A stretch of DNA of 64,000 bases from Nematocida ironsii (GCA_001642415.1 LTDK01000159.1:1-64000); one strand, 5' to 3'; positions 1 through 10,410 are shown, numbered from the stretch's first letter. Program-made: numbers and translations. Notes: generated by a model from the sequence alone, not told the origin.

Positions 1-115
1 TTACTTCATATTTCTCTAACTTAATAATAGTATTAAGTGCTCCATTGGATATACATTCTTCTTTTGCTGTTTTTATTTCTGAATCGCTCAGATTTTCTTT
101 ATTTTCTGTGTGCAT
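1..115 (-). CDS. Partial gene, N-terminal 38 codons of an unknown protein
   Basis: An ATG on the minus strand at 113-115 opens a frame that stays open to the left edge of the window. It encodes a hydrophilic start (MHTENKENLSDSEIKTAKEE, then a short stretch ending ...TIIKLEKYEV). The charged, non-repetitive composition and the clean AT-rich upstream stretch suggest the true start of a gene. Too little is visible to name a family. Confidence 0.55.
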   Translation of the reverse strand, partial: MHTENKENLSDSEIKTAKEECISNGALNTIIKLEKYEV

Positions 116-535
116 TTAATAATTTTTGAATATTTTTCAGTATTTATAATTTTAAAATTATGACTTTTTATTAATTTGTTCTAATAAAATGATAAGACCA
201 TAAATATTTATTATTAACACATTCTAAATTAAGATATAAATTAAAAATATGACATATTTAAGCATAAAGGAGTTTCAATTAAAAAAAGCATAAAGGAGTA
301 AATGTGATAATATTGACAGGAGTAATGTACGGGATAAATGAATGATTTGTATATAACCAGATATGACTTGAAGCCAACATAAGTATATAATATATTGTTA
401 AAATAAAAATGTAAAATTATAAAAATGTACAACGGATACAGTAGTATAAAAGAGAAAGGTAAAGGGAGTAGAAATATTTCTTATTTAAAGGAGAATAGTA
501 GAGTATTATATAGAGATGTGAATACATGCAAGTAT
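116..535. other. AT-rich intergenic stretch between divergent genes
   Basis: The stretch lies between the partial minus-strand gene and the plus-strand secreted protein. It is very AT-rich. A short near-duplicate (AGCATAAAGGAGT-like, near 260 and 288) is the only internal repeat I saw, and no RNA gene is visible. The open frame of the next gene extends back to an ATG at 425, but I prefer the ATG at 536, so 425-535 is counted here as 5' leader. Confidence 0.4.
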
Positions 536-2866
536 ATGAGGATACGTATTAAAACAACAAGAATATTCTTATATATGGCGTATACAGCAGTTATATTTTT
601 TATAATTTCAGAGGTACATTGTGATATATCCATGAAGGAATTAAATGAAATACAGCGCTCTATAATTAAGCACTTTCAGGATGGGAGGGTTGTATTGATA
701 AATCCGAATGGGCCATTAAGTTTAATAGGAGTGCATATCAACAAACATATACTTAAAAGACCATTAGATAAAAATTCATTATCAAGCACAGAAACTGTGA
801 ATACTCAGAAAATAGAAGAGAATACAGAAATGAGTAATGTAGAAGACTGTTTAGTACCAGACATAGACATAGTTAATAATGCACAAGAAACAACATCTAA
901 TAAATATATACCAGATAGAATAAAAACAACAGAAGTAGTACCACCACCAGACAATTTAAGTATAGACTCATTTACACGGTTTTTAAATTACTATAAAGAT
1001 ATAAATGAGGAGGTATCTTATAGTATTATTGCTATTTTACTAATATTATCAGAAGGCTTAGACATTCCATTAAGATTTGAAAATGAAGATTCCTATTTAG
1101 TTTTATTTAACAATATGAAAGAGAAAAAAATAATATTTAGAATTAACATGTCTATTGTCCATTCTTCTGTGTCACATGCAAATTCAAATAAAAAAGCAAG
1201 AAATGCTGTGTACCAAGAAGGGGCAGTTAAATACATTAAATTTTTTATGCAGGGAGAAAAGCAGCAAGAAGAGGAGAAGCCCAAAGCACAGTTAACAGAA
1301 CCATTTGATATAAATAAGTTTATAAACAGTCAACGGTGGCATATTCAGAATTACATATACAATTATATAAGCAATGAGAAAGAACTCCTTAAAATCATCA
1401 AAAGTGTTTATTCTATACTTATTGAGATAGCAAAGAATTCTGCGCATGTTAATTTTAAAAGGCAGAACAGTGTTATTATGACAGTGCTAAGCAATTGTTT
1501 TACAACAGTTTATTCTTATCAGGAGGTTATGTATAATTTTATTTGTCTTAGTAAGTTTGAAATTTTATTGGATAATCACAGAGTCCAGTTGCTGCCATTC
1601 AGAACAAAGAGTGACATACATGTATTTTCAAAAATACAGATACCCTGCTCGGAATATGACATACGCAATGAGTTAGAACCAAAGAAAATACACAGCTGTA
1701 TGGAGTCTGCACTGCTTAATCTGTTTTTATGCTTTGCATTTGATATGCGCACGGAGGTATATGATATAAGCCATATTAAAGGTGCCAATTCAAATCTTAT
1801 GGCATTTTTTAAAGTGTACACCACGCCCGAGAAAGTAAATGAAAAAGAAGATGTGGAGGATGTGAGTGAATCAGTAAATTATAGTGTGAGTGAGGATTAT
1901 ACAGACGAAACCATATCATCTATGAGTGAAGATTCAAGTTTAGAATATATAGGACCTTCTGCATTTAATAATGTTACACTCTTTAACTATAACCAGATGG
2001 ATGAAAATGATTTGCAAGTTGTACCAGAATTGCCTTCAAATAGTAATTTGCTAAGATCAAACACAGATGATCATTTATGGCAAGGAATAGGCGATAATGA
2101 TGACAGCAATAGGAATGTAAATCCAGAACGTGATAGAGCACCAGAGAATCCTAATGCGTCTACACGCGAAAACTTCATTGAAAATCTAAGACATTCGATA
2201 CTTCGAAACTGTTTAGTAGGCGATTCAGAAAAGGCTACAATGAATGTTTTCAATGACTGGATAAAAATAGTTTCAAATATAGAAGGTGCCGGAATTGAGT
2301 ATAAAAAAGATGGAAAATACGGAATTTCACTAGGGATTTTAAATATGCTTCGTGTTATTGTATACCTAACAAAGGGTAGCAATAAAGAATTTAAAGAAAT
2401 AGCTAAATTCGTAGAATGCCTAAAGTCCCCGCCTATACCACAAAATCTATACAATTTACTTGAAGCGTACATAGAAAGGTTATTTATACCTCTTTTTAAC
2501 TGCAGTTACCAAAAGTACAGCAAGAATAAAGTTCCACTCTCAGGAGTAAATATTTCAGTAAGACTAAGTAATATAAAAAACCGATTTCCAGTCTTTCCAT
2601 GCCATGAAATTTATGGCCATCTCACAATAACTTACACATACGATGATATTTCAGCAAGTGTAACTATATTATGCGAAGATGACCATGCTATGACTTCATA
2701 TAATAGCCAAAAATCTGGATTGTCCAAAGTTAGATATGATGATGCAAAGACTATACAAAAGGACTATATTGAAAAGAACACATTTGTTGGATATACGCTG
2801 TGGGAGTACATAAATCAAGAAATAGAGTATGAACATGCACCCAGTGCTGTATGCTCTAGTAATTAA
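536..2866 (+). CDS. Large secreted protein, paralog A of a lineage-specific family
   Basis: The protein has 776 residues from the ATG at 536; the frame is open back to an ATG at 425. I chose 536 because it gives a classical signal peptide: basic MRIRIKTTR, then a hydrophobic run ending FFIISEVHC. The rest is a long soluble-looking protein with an acidic, low-complexity segment in the middle (about residues 440-560). It is clearly homologous to the gene at 48604-51345. Shared blocks include INPNG-(P/S)-L-x-L near the N-terminus, a LLLLSEG-like helix preceded by FT-x-FL, a block ending in LLNLF-C-F, and NDWIKIVSN versus RDWSAIVSN. No enzyme motif is visible. The family resembles the expanded secreted gene families described in Nematocida, and a role at the host interface is inference. 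It would be delivered to the parasite surface or host cell if the signal peptide works. Confidence 0.8.
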   Translation: MRIRIKTTRIFLYMAYTAVIFFIISEVHCDISMKELNEIQRSIIKHFQDGRVVLINPNGPLSLIGVHINKHILKRPLDKNSLSSTETVNTQKIEENTEMSNVEDCLVPDIDIVNNAQETTSNKYIPDRIKTTEVVPPPDNLSIDSFTRFLNYYKDINEEVSYSIIAILLILSEGLDIPLRFENEDSYLVLFNNMKEKKIIFRINMSIVHSSVSHANSNKKARNAVYQEGAVKYIKFFMQGEKQQEEEKPKAQLTEPFDINKFINSQRWHIQNYIYNYISNEKELLKIIKSVYSILIEIAKNSAHVNFKRQNSVIMTVLSNCFTTVYSYQEVMYNFICLSKFEILLDNHRVQLLPFRTKSDIHVFSKIQIPCSEYDIRNELEPKKIHSCMESALLNLFLCFAFDMRTEVYDISHIKGANSNLMAFFKVYTTPEKVNEKEDVEDVSESVNYSVSEDYTDETISSMSEDSSLEYIGPSAFNNVTLFNYNQMDENDLQVVPELPSNSNLLRSNTDDHLWQGIGDNDDSNRNVNPERDRAPENPNASTRENFIENLRHSILRNCLVGDSEKATMNVFNDWIKIVSNIEGAGIEYKKDGKYGISLGILNMLRVIVYLTKGSNKEFKEIAKFVECLKSPPIPQNLYNLLEAYIERLFIPLFNCSYQKYSKNKVPLSGVNISVRLSNIKNRFPVFPCHEIYGHLTITYTYDDISASVTILCEDDHAMTSYNSQKSGLSKVRYDDAKTIQKDYIEKNTFVGYTLWEYINQEIEYEHAPSAVCSSN

Positions 2867-3026
2867 AGTTCAATTAATTCAGTTATTTCTATTCTAATAT
2901 TTATAATTAGTTTAATAAAGTAATCTTTTGATTCAATCCGTTAATGAGATTTTAAATCATTTTTCATTTTTTTTCTAAAATGATTTTTTTACTGGCTTAA
3001 GAAATACTTTTTTTGTAAAAAATAAA

Positions 3027-3821
3027 ATGAATAATGAAATACTACAACCAATGTTAGCTGTGGAGGATATATGCACTATAAAATATAATATACTCAAAAT
3101 TACAGATCATATTATAAGAATTACAGGTGTAAAAGTCTTAAATCAAAATGGAGAAGAACAACCGCAAGAAGAAGAAGAAATTATTTCACCGGCTCAATTA
3201 CGCAAAAATATTATTGGAATAATTAAATCCATTATAATGCTTGCACTGTTACTCACAGGAGTATTATTCATTTTTTATGGGTTGAATGCTACTAAAAATT
3301 ATTCTGAAATTTTCCCATATAATATAGGAAGATTTACTAAGTTAGCCAGTTTTAAATTATTATATATTAGTAGTTATATCCTTATATTTATGGCTATAAT
3401 ACATATTGTTTTAAATATTATAGATAATTTACTTATATCAGTGGGTTTCATATATATACATGCTAAACATTCTGAACACTGTTATATTCTAATCCAGGGG
3501 GCTTTATTTTTCTGTTTTTTTATAATATGTTTTATATTTAGTGGATTTCTAAAAATTCTGCCCATTTTATCCGAGTATATGGGGAATTATCCAAAATTAA
3601 AGAATATAGTAATGACATTACATCCTATACCCGTATGGATATACATGTATAAAATAATTCATAATACATATTACAGAAATATAACCCGGAGGTTCACTGT
3701 GTATGATATTGCTTTTATTATATATGGTGCTTTTATAGGTATTATATACACTATAGGCATTATATATGCTATTAATTTATATTTCATTGGAGGTATTAGT
3801 AATATATATGGTACTATATAA
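3027..3821 (+). CDS. Multi-pass membrane protein of unknown function
   Basis: The 264-residue protein begins with about 60 hydrophilic residues containing an acidic QPQEEEEE-like stretch. About four to six hydrophobic segments follow (roughly residues 62-88, 108-132, 153-176 and 222-255), with short polar loops between them. I recognise no transporter or enzyme signature. It follows the secreted paralog by 160 bp on the same strand. The dense non-repetitive sequence and clean ATG support a real gene. It may belong to the lineage-specific membrane proteins found elsewhere in the window, but I see no direct similarity to them. Confidence 0.7.
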   Translation: MNNEILQPMLAVEDICTIKYNILKITDHIIRITGVKVLNQNGEEQPQEEEEIISPAQLRKNIIGIIKSIIMLALLLTGVLFIFYGLNATKNYSEIFPYNIGRFTKLASFKLLYISSYILIFMAIIHIVLNIIDNLLISVGFIYIHAKHSEHCYILIQGALFFCFFIICFIFSGFLKILPILSEYMGNYPKLKNIVMTLHPIPVWIYMYKIIHNTYYRNITRRFTVYDIAFIIYGAFIGIIYTIGIIYAINLYFIGGISNIYGTI

Positions 3822-3951
3822 TATATCATGAAACAACTCAAAATAAATTTAGATTGTAGAAATCGCAGTTATTTAAAATTTAACTGAAATTATCACACTA
3901 GAAAGGAAATAATTAAAAGTTCACATAAAGTATTTTATTACATGTATTTTC

Positions 3952-5046
3952 TTACCACTCAACTAAATAATTCTTTTTATCTTTTGGTTTCTTGTACTTA
4001 AAAAACCTTCTAATGGATTTTGTTTCTAATGGATTTATTTCTATACTTTCTTGTGAGAATTTATCTTGTATTAATTCTGTGTACAGTTGAGAATCAGGAA
4101 TTGCACTCTGTGATGGGCCGAATAAACACCCACCTAGGCACATGTTCATTTCTATATAAGCATATTCAGATAGAAGTGCCCTTTCTTTCTTTATTTTTGT
4201 AATAAATGAAATTATTCTACTGCTACCAAATAATTGAAGTGTTTTTTTTTCTCCTGGTAATAATTCTATGTGCTTAGGATTCTTCTTAATAATTTGTGTA
4301 GTATGCCCTGATTGACTGGATAAGTATTCTGTTACACCTTCAAATATACCACCAGATGTAGACCCATTTAATATTCTTGATATACTGTATTTATACTCAA
4401 ATTCTGAATATTTGAAATTTTCTGGGTTTTCATTAGGATTACTGTCCAGAGGAGTATTCTGCTGGAATAATTCTGTTGTATTAAGAAAATAAGAATATAT
4501 TTCTTTTGCTGTAATACAATATTTTATACATGAATTATTTTTGGCTTCTACTCTCTTATCCTTACACATAACTATAGATATATTTACATTATTATTATAC
4601 GTATTTATGTACTTAGCAGATAATTCTACTGGTGATAAATTATTACTTAAATTTACATCTATTCCATCCAGTGTATTATATACGTATAATACAGTACCTG
4701 GGCATATTGTACTTATAACAGTATTTTTACTTTTTAATAGATCTATTTCCTGGTTTAGCAATAATTTAGTGCCTATACTACTATCAATTACTTTATTATT
4801 ATTATTACTAAGCACTTTTATAAGAGAATATTCAAATTCTCTGAATGTTCTTCTGTTGGTTTTATTATAAACCGTATACAAAGACATTTTTGCTTGTGGT
4901 GTTATAATAATATTTACTCCTCCTTTTTTTATTAACTCAATTGTATCTTTATAATCTTCTGTGTCTTCTGTGATAGAAACACATCCAGCACATGACAGAC
5001 AGTCCGTCAGACTGAATTTCTCTGAAGTAATTGGTCTATCGCACAT
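3952..5046 (-). CDS. NAR1: NAR1, iron-only hydrogenase-like cytosolic Fe-S assembly factor
   Basis: This 364-residue protein matches the NAR1/IOP1 family of the cytosolic iron-sulfur assembly (CIA) pathway, which hands Fe-S clusters to cytosolic and nuclear apoproteins. N-terminal cluster ligands are C2, C16, C19 and C22 (CLSCAGC). The C-terminal cluster ligands are C115 (TICPGTVLY), C161 (VMCKDKRVEA) and C303/C307 (MNMCLGGC). A hydrogenase-like STSGGIFEGV block sits near residue 229. All eight family cysteines appear present. It is shorter than yeast NAR1 (491 residues), mainly from a reduced middle. CIA is the essential output of the mitosome, which links this gene functionally to PAM18 and TIM50 elsewhere in the window. 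The identification is firm from these motifs. Confidence 0.9.
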   Translation of the reverse strand: MCDRPITSEKFSLTDCLSCAGCVSITEDTEDYKDTIELIKKGGVNIIITPQAKMSLYTVYNKTNRRTFREFEYSLIKVLSNNNNKVIDSSIGTKLLLNQEIDLLKSKNTVISTICPGTVLYVYNTLDGIDVNLSNNLSPVELSAKYINTYNNNVNISIVMCKDKRVEAKNNSCIKYCITAKEIYSYFLNTTELFQQNTPLDSNPNENPENFKYSEFEYKYSISRILNGSTSGGIFEGVTEYLSSQSGHTTQIIKKNPKHIELLPGEKKTLQLFGSSRIISFITKIKKERALLSEYAYIEMNMCLGGCLFGPSQSAIPDSQLYTELIQDKFSQESIEINPLETKSIRRFFKYKKPKDKKNYLVEW

Positions 5047-5110
5047 TTAACTAAAAAATAAAATGAGCATACCACATAAATATTCTATTACTTAGTATAA
5101 CTAATAGACC

Positions 5111-5200
5111 AACAGAATAATTGACGAATAAACTAATTATAAAGGAGTTAACAGAATAATTGACGAATAGACTAATTATAAAGGAGTTAACAGAATTAAT
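5111..5200. repeat. Tandem duplication, 39-bp unit
   Basis: Two adjacent copies of a 39-bp unit (5111-5149 and 5150-5188) differ at one position, and a partial third copy starts at 5189. They lie in the 387-bp gap between the NAR1 start (5046) and the CK1 stop (5434), so they are upstream of NAR1. The rest of the gap is plain AT-rich DNA with the phrase ACTAATTATA recurring. Confidence 0.85.
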
Positions 5201-5433
5201 TGGTTAAGTAGATAAATTGACTGATTATGGCAGAGTTGGCATAGTGTCTAATATTACTTATACACTATCTAATAGACTAATTATAACATAATTTGATATT
5301 TTTTGATTTTGTAATAATTTGAATCAATCTGATTTGAAATTATAGTAAAATCGTTATTTTTACATTTGAATGTCTTGAAATATTTGTTATTATACATAAA
5401 ATAGTGTAAAAGGATTACCTTCTATTATTTATT

Positions 5434-6414
5434 CTACTGCTGAATCTTAGTGTTCTTCATACATCTTTTTATAGGTTCATTTGTCTCTATATACTTTATA
5501 TACCAATCAAAATTAAAATCATATATAAAGTTATTATATACCATTGCAGAACCAAATATGCGCTTAATGTACAGATAGTCAGGCATTTCATCATATTTAA
5601 GTCTTCTAGTGTACTCTAAAAATTCTCTGAATGAATGATCAATACCAGCACATAATTCACTGATCGGTGTAGATGCTTTTATCTCACCAATCAGCTTGTA
5701 TCGCATTTCTTTTGTTTCTGCTTTAATACTTTGCCAGGGAAGTTTTCCTTTTACAAAATATATCAGCATATACGCAAGGGATTCTAAATCATCTCTTCTG
5801 CTTTGGTTTATTCCATTATGCGTATTTAAAGAGACATATCTTACAGTGCCCAATAACTTATTTTTTGTAGTCATTGGCTTGTGTGTGTAATTGGACGTAC
5901 GATACACATACGCTAAGCCAAAATCTAGAATGTAAAAGGCATTTTTAGCAAGAACTTCTGCAATGTTTTTACTTCCACTGCTTACCCCAAATAAGAAATT
6001 GTCTGGTTTTATGTCTCTATGCACTATATGCTTGTAATGAAGGTACTCAACTCGAGTTATTAGCATTTCTGCTAGCATAAGAACTGTCTTTAAACTAAAC
6101 TTTCTCCCACAGTAGTTAAAGAGAGATTCTAATGAAGGCCCCAATAAATCCATTACAAGAAAAGATCTTTTTGAATCCCCCATGTTCAGTGCACCAGATT
6201 GATAGATCGTTGGAATGTAGTTATTCTCTGTCTTGAGCATTTTATATATACACTTTTCATATGTGAGCTGAGATGATCCTGGCTTTTTTTCTATTTTTAT
6301 AGCAACTTTCTTATACGTCTCCTGACACTCTCCTTCATAAATATCCCCAAATGCGCCCGATCCTATTTTCCCAAGTATTTTATACTTTCCAATGTGGACA
6401 CTCTTTAAGTTCAT
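5434..6414 (-). CDS. Casein kinase 1 family serine/threonine kinase
   Basis: The 326-residue protein is nearly all kinase domain. It shows the glycine loop GKIGSGAFGDIY (residues 15-26), the ATP-binding lysine in VAIKIE (K40), the catalytic loop HRDIKPDNFL (132-141) and DFGLA (164-168). CK1 features are GPSLESLF near 92 and DFGLA where most kinases have the DFG-x-(S/A) form. It lacks the long C-terminal tail of yeast HRR25 or YCK kinases, and I see no C-terminal cysteines for lipid anchoring, so an HRR25/hhp-type cytosolic or nuclear role is more likely. It is divergent to SLY1, sharing a 358-bp promoter region. Confidence 0.93.
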   Translation of the reverse strand: MNLKSVHIGKYKILGKIGSGAFGDIYEGECQETYKKVAIKIEKKPGSSQLTYEKCIYKMLKTENNYIPTIYQSGALNMGDSKRSFLVMDLLGPSLESLFNYCGRKFSLKTVLMLAEMLITRVEYLHYKHIVHRDIKPDNFLFGVSSGSKNIAEVLAKNAFYILDFGLAYVYRTSNYTHKPMTTKNKLLGTVRYVSLNTHNGINQSRRDDLESLAYMLIYFVKGKLPWQSIKAETKEMRYKLIGEIKASTPISELCAGIDHSFREFLEYTRRLKYDEMPDYLYIKRIFGSAMVYNNFIYDFNFDWYIKYIETNEPIKRCMKNTKIQQ

Positions 6415-6772
6415 GCATGAAAATAAAAAAGAATAGAAAAATAAACAAACAGATCTGATGAAAAATTCAAGTAATGCGTGAGTAACTAGGCAGAGCTGTT
6501 ATATCTAAATTGTTTATGAGATAAATTCAATTATTAAGGTTATTATGTTAAAGGAATTTCTTGGTAGTTTAAAAATTCCGGGTTATAACGGTTTTTAATA
6601 AAATTTATTAGATGTTCTAAAAAGTTTTACTAACCAAACTAGCCAATTCGTATCTGCGTGATGTGCTCTATTACTGGTGTTATTTCTGGGTGTTTTTATG
6701 TGTTTTGATGATTAATATTAGGAAATAATTTATTTCGGGCTAATAATAAATTCAAAATATTTTAAAAAGTAT
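6415..6772. promoter_or_regulatory. Divergent promoter region of CK1 and SLY1
   Basis: This 358-bp stretch separates two start codons facing outward. It contains CCGGGTTATAACGG at 6578-6591 and TTTCGGGCTAA at 6733-6743, single copies related to the CGGGTTA element found throughout the window. I see no other structure. Confidence 0.45.
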
Positions 6773-8443
6773 ATGCTTAGAGAGAGACAGGCGCAAGAAC
6801 TATCCGGGCTTTTGAAGGGAGAGTCATTTGAGTGGTCTGTGCTAATACTGGACAAGGACGGGCAGGATGTGATTTCTCCTTTATTCATAATGACAGACTT
6901 GATGGAAATGGGTATTGTACAGTGTTTAAAGATGGAGGACATTCGTGAGCAGAATCTAGAGACACGTGCTGTGTATTTAATAAAGGAAACAGAAGAAAAC
7001 ATAAGCAGAATCTTAGAAGATGTAAAGATGCAACTATACAGCAAGATAGAAATACTTTTTACGGGAATAATTAGCACTTCTTTATTGAAGGATTTAGCTT
7101 TTAAAGCAGCCGCACTGAAAGAAGCCAGTAGAATAGTAAGAATTACTGATGCAATTACGAATATTTCACTTCTTCATGAGAGTATTTATACAATGAATAT
7201 GACAAAGTCATTTGTTGAGACTGTACAATTAGCACAGAAGTACATTACAACTGGAAAGGATTCTTGTGCTGAGAGGGCAATGGAAGAGCACTACCGCGCG
7301 CTGTCAAATAATTCGATAGATGATTCACTGACTCTGTCAAAGGAGGAGGTAATGAATGAGCACGGGGAGTACTTTGACAAGATTGTGATGGGTCTTTCTT
7401 CTGTGTTTAAGAACGGGCCAGCGCCTGCTGTGTTTTATAACCATCCGATAGCCAAGAAAGTATCTTCTGAGCTACTTGATAGGCTATCGGATATTTCAGA
7501 GGTTATGGAGAAGCAGCGGCCTAATAAACCGAAAAAAATGAAAAGACCCGTTCTTGTCATCCTCACACGGGGGGAAGACTTGGTCACTCCTCTTTATCAT
7601 ACAAACACGTACGGCGCAATGCTAAATGAGGTATTTGACTTTTCTTTGAATAAGCTTGTCATTCACAATCCCATAAGCAAACCACAGGAGAAGAAAGAGA
7701 AAGAGACGTACAATCTTAACAGATATGATACATTCTACAATGAAAATATTCACGAGCCATTTACAACAGTAGTAGATCGAGTGAATGAGGAGTTACAGGC
7801 ATACAAAGAGTTATCACAGAGCGCATCAATAAATATGGCAACAGGTAATGACGATATGGTACGGTCACTTATCCAGCTGCCAGACCTTCTAGGGAAGAAC
7901 CGTTTGCTCTATAATCACATGAACATTGTGCTGAATGCAATAAAAATCATACAACAGAAACACTTAGATGAGTTATTTGCAGTTGAGGATGGCAATGCAC
8001 TGGATATGCCAGAGGTAGAAGAGATCATCAATAAAGTAGAGCTAAATGATCTTATAAGACTATGTGCTGTTGTATTCAGTAAATTCAACAAGCACTATGC
8101 AGAAGTCTCAGCCCTTGCAGGGAAGAGGATTAAAAACAGCAAAGTACTAAAGTACATAGAAAATAACACGGTGCAGCACAGTACCAGAAAGAAGATCCTG
8201 CACAACATAAAGAAAATGATTGGTGTGCAGAAAGATGGCATTATAAGACGAGTGGATGAAGTCTGGTCAGGGAAGACAGAAGATTTTTCCTCTCTGAACA
8301 TATTCATCCTGGGCGGAGGCACATATGACGAGTACACAGCAGTTGTAGAATACGGAAAAGCACATAAGATAGAAGTAACATACGGCAGTACTGAAATATT
8401 CTCAGCGAACTCTTTCATGGCACAGATAGATGAAATTGCATAA
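6773..8443 (+). CDS. SLY1: SLY1-like Sec1/Munc18 protein for ER-Golgi vesicle fusion
   Basis: The 556-residue protein spans a full SM-family fold. It starts at LRERQ, as SLY1 proteins do near their N-terminus, then VLILDKDGQDVISPLF (about 24-39), as in SLY1 where SM proteins show a D-x-x-x-x-x-I(I/L)SPL pattern. The central motif LVILTRGEDLVTPLYH (about 260-275) is the SM-family D-R-x-x-D-x-x-(T/S)-P-L element, with RGED in place of R-x-x-D. SM proteins clamp SNARE complexes; SLY1 acts with Sed5-type syntaxins at the ER-Golgi boundary. I prefer SLY1 over VPS33, VPS45 and SEC1 because of the N-terminal LRERQ and the TEENI-x-RI segment. The start is the first ATG in frame. Confidence 0.85.
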   Translation: MLRERQAQELSGLLKGESFEWSVLILDKDGQDVISPLFIMTDLMEMGIVQCLKMEDIREQNLETRAVYLIKETEENISRILEDVKMQLYSKIEILFTGIISTSLLKDLAFKAAALKEASRIVRITDAITNISLLHESIYTMNMTKSFVETVQLAQKYITTGKDSCAERAMEEHYRALSNNSIDDSLTLSKEEVMNEHGEYFDKIVMGLSSVFKNGPAPAVFYNHPIAKKVSSELLDRLSDISEVMEKQRPNKPKKMKRPVLVILTRGEDLVTPLYHTNTYGAMLNEVFDFSLNKLVIHNPISKPQEKKEKETYNLNRYDTFYNENIHEPFTTVVDRVNEELQAYKELSQSASINMATGNDDMVRSLIQLPDLLGKNRLLYNHMNIVLNAIKIIQQKHLDELFAVEDGNALDMPEVEEIINKVELNDLIRLCAVVFSKFNKHYAEVSALAGKRIKNSKVLKYIENNTVQHSTRKKILHNIKKMIGVQKDGIIRRVDEVWSGKTEDFSSLNIFILGGGTYDEYTAVVEYGKAHKIEVTYGSTEIFSANSFMAQIDEIA

Positions 8444-8625
8444 ACTGCATGATAAGCCTATTTGTCTGTACTAAATCTGTATACGTGCATATTTCGGGTT
8501 ATCACTGTGTATTAAATCATTAGCCAAATAATTATCATGATAAATTCAGGAATTGTTTATTTTTACTTATTCCCTGCAAGGATTATTAACTTTTTAACGA
8601 ATTTCCGTTTATTTTTTTGTTTATT

Positions 8626-10284
8626 TTACTCCTTAAAAAAAATCTCTTCGAAGTTTTTTCCTGTTTCGTCACATATTTTCTTAACCTTTATAACAATATC
8701 TGCTATTTCCTTTCTTGTCTCAACATGTGCTTTTCTGTACGTTTCTCGCATTTTCTCCAAGTCTTCTCTTTCCTTTCTGAGCGTACGTGCTAGATCAGTG
8801 AACTCATTCACTTTTAAGTCAATCCGCTTCATTTCACTCTCTACAAGAAGCTCTAGCAGTCTTTCTTTCTTTCTCTCTTCAAGCACTTTCTGTTCCTGTG
8901 CTCGTCCCAGAGATGAGCTCAGTGCAATGGCAGCTATTTCATTTAATCTGTCATTTAACCACGTATCATTTGGCTTGTCTTTATTCTCTTCTGCCTGCCT
9001 GCGTATTTCGTGCATGGCTGCTTTGGCTGCAGCAGATGCCACCCCTGGGTGCACAGTACTGGCAAGGAATGCAACAGTTGACATAACCGGGTTAAGTGTA
9101 TAATTAAATGGCATTTTAGACTCGCTGAAGGAAATAGCTTCCATCTCTAAGAATGGATCTTGTATGCCCAGTTTTAAAAAGTGAAGTACGCACTGTTCCA
9201 GAGTCTTTGTCTTTACGTACTCTGAGACAGCCTTCCAGTCATCTTTGTACATTTCAATGCCCTCCACTAAGAGCATCTCCTCTTTCTCTGTCCATATTTG
9301 TCGTACCAGTCCTGCTTCTAATATGTGAAAGCTAGAATATGCCTGATCGGATGGATACCTTCCCAGATTAAAGCACTCCTGGCAGAGGATTAATTTCCCC
9401 TTTTCTGAGAAATATATTTTCTCATCCACAGAGAGCACGTGCATACTCTTTCCACAAGATGTGCATTCTATCTCAACTGGTACTTGCACTGGATTCACTC
9501 CATTAGTCTGTAGACTGAAGTGTTTAGACAGGTCTCTTAGCATATCAGTGGGTCCTTTATGCAGACTAGCAGACCCAGCAGGTGTGGGAATAGTGGATTC
9601 ACCAACTGTCACAAACTTCTTATCTTCTGTGCCTTTAGAGTACATCTGGCCATGTATCTGACTATTTATCTGTTCGTTAACTCTATCATCTGCTGCAATG
9701 TTCATTTTATCTTCTGTCTGTTCGGGTGTATGTAATGCTGTGCTTATAGCAGCACTTCCTTTTTCTATATTGAACAGATCCTTCTGCTTTATCTTTTCTA
9801 GCATTTTAGTTACGTCTCTCTTTACACCCACCTTATAGTTTATCAGTCCCCAGTGCTCCAGGAATGAGTATATCCTGATGAGAGTGGAAATATCTTCAGA
9901 TACACACTTCCTGCACTGTGTTATGCTTAAATATGTTGATGTATTCTTTTGGTACAGTTTAAATATGGTATTTCTAGTGAACATGTACTTTTGTACCTCT
10001 TCCTGTCCCGTGAGTAAGGCAGAAAAGAATCTTCTTTCAATTGGATGCACCCCTTCCGTGCTAAACCAAGAAGAGTGCATTGGAACAAGAACTGGGTGAC
10101 TCCCTTCATTTCTACTTTCTATTTCCTTGAATAGTTCTGGGTAGTTTGCCTCCACTGTGCTAGATTGATTTTCTTCCTTATCTACCTGATTGGATATATT
10201 TACTACTTTCTTATCTATATCTGACAGTGTTTTTGTCTTACTCTGTGCAGTCACTTTATCTACTGTATATGACCACTCATTCAT
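8626..10284 (-). CDS. SWI3/RSC8/MOIRA-type chromatin remodelling subunit
   Basis: The 552-residue protein has the domain order of SWI3-family scaffolds: a SWIRM domain (about 64-153, with VPMHSSWF and a helical core), a ZZ-like zinc site (C274, C277, C301, C304), a SANT/Myb domain (about 328-375, starting QIWTEKEEMLLVEGIEMY) and a C-terminal coiled coil (about 460-545). These proteins pair through the coiled coil in SWI/SNF or RSC remodellers in the nucleus. RSC8 (557 residues in yeast) is the closest match in length. The gene is convergent with SLY1 and divergent from UBA1; a paired TAACCC element lies about 52 bp upstream of its ATG. Confidence 0.92.
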   Translation of the reverse strand: MNEWSYTVDKVTAQSKTKTLSDIDKKVVNISNQVDKEENQSSTVEANYPELFKEIESRNEGSHPVLVPMHSSWFSTEGVHPIERRFFSALLTGQEEVQKYMFTRNTIFKLYQKNTSTYLSITQCRKCVSEDISTLIRIYSFLEHWGLINYKVGVKRDVTKMLEKIKQKDLFNIEKGSAAISTALHTPEQTEDKMNIAADDRVNEQINSQIHGQMYSKGTEDKKFVTVGESTIPTPAGSASLHKGPTDMLRDLSKHFSLQTNGVNPVQVPVEIECTSCGKSMHVLSVDEKIYFSEKGKLILCQECFNLGRYPSDQAYSSFHILEAGLVRQIWTEKEEMLLVEGIEMYKDDWKAVSEYVKTKTLEQCVLHFLKLGIQDPFLEMEAISFSESKMPFNYTLNPVMSTVAFLASTVHPGVASAAAKAAMHEIRRQAEENKDKPNDTWLNDRLNEIAAIALSSSLGRAQEQKVLEERKKERLLELLVESEMKRIDLKVNEFTDLARTLRKEREDLEKMRETYRKAHVETRKEIADIVIKVKKICDETGKNFEEIFFKE

Positions 10285-10336
10285 ACATAAAAAATTTATT
10301 ACTTTTTTATATGTGAAGCAAATTATTACAGAAATA

Positions 10337-10357
10337 TTTCGGGTTAATTCGGGTTAT
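10337..10357 (-). promoter_or_regulatory. Paired TAACCCG element upstream of the SWI3-like gene
   Basis: On the plus strand this reads as two CGGGTTA half-sites with GGGTTA at 10341-10346 and 10351-10356, exactly 10 bp apart. Read along the gene it is TAACCCGAAT followed by TAACCCGAAAT, about 52 bp before the ATG at 10284. Another single copy is at 10400-10406. Confidence 0.6.
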
Positions 10358-10410
10358 TGAATTTAATCATAATTTATATTTTAAGGTTATATTTTAATTT
10401 CGGGTTATAT

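Noticed and set aside
8537..9103. 188-codon plus-strand frame opposite the SWI3-like gene
   Set aside because: F/S-rich antisense reading of the coiled-coil end; the minus-strand frame has recognisable domains.
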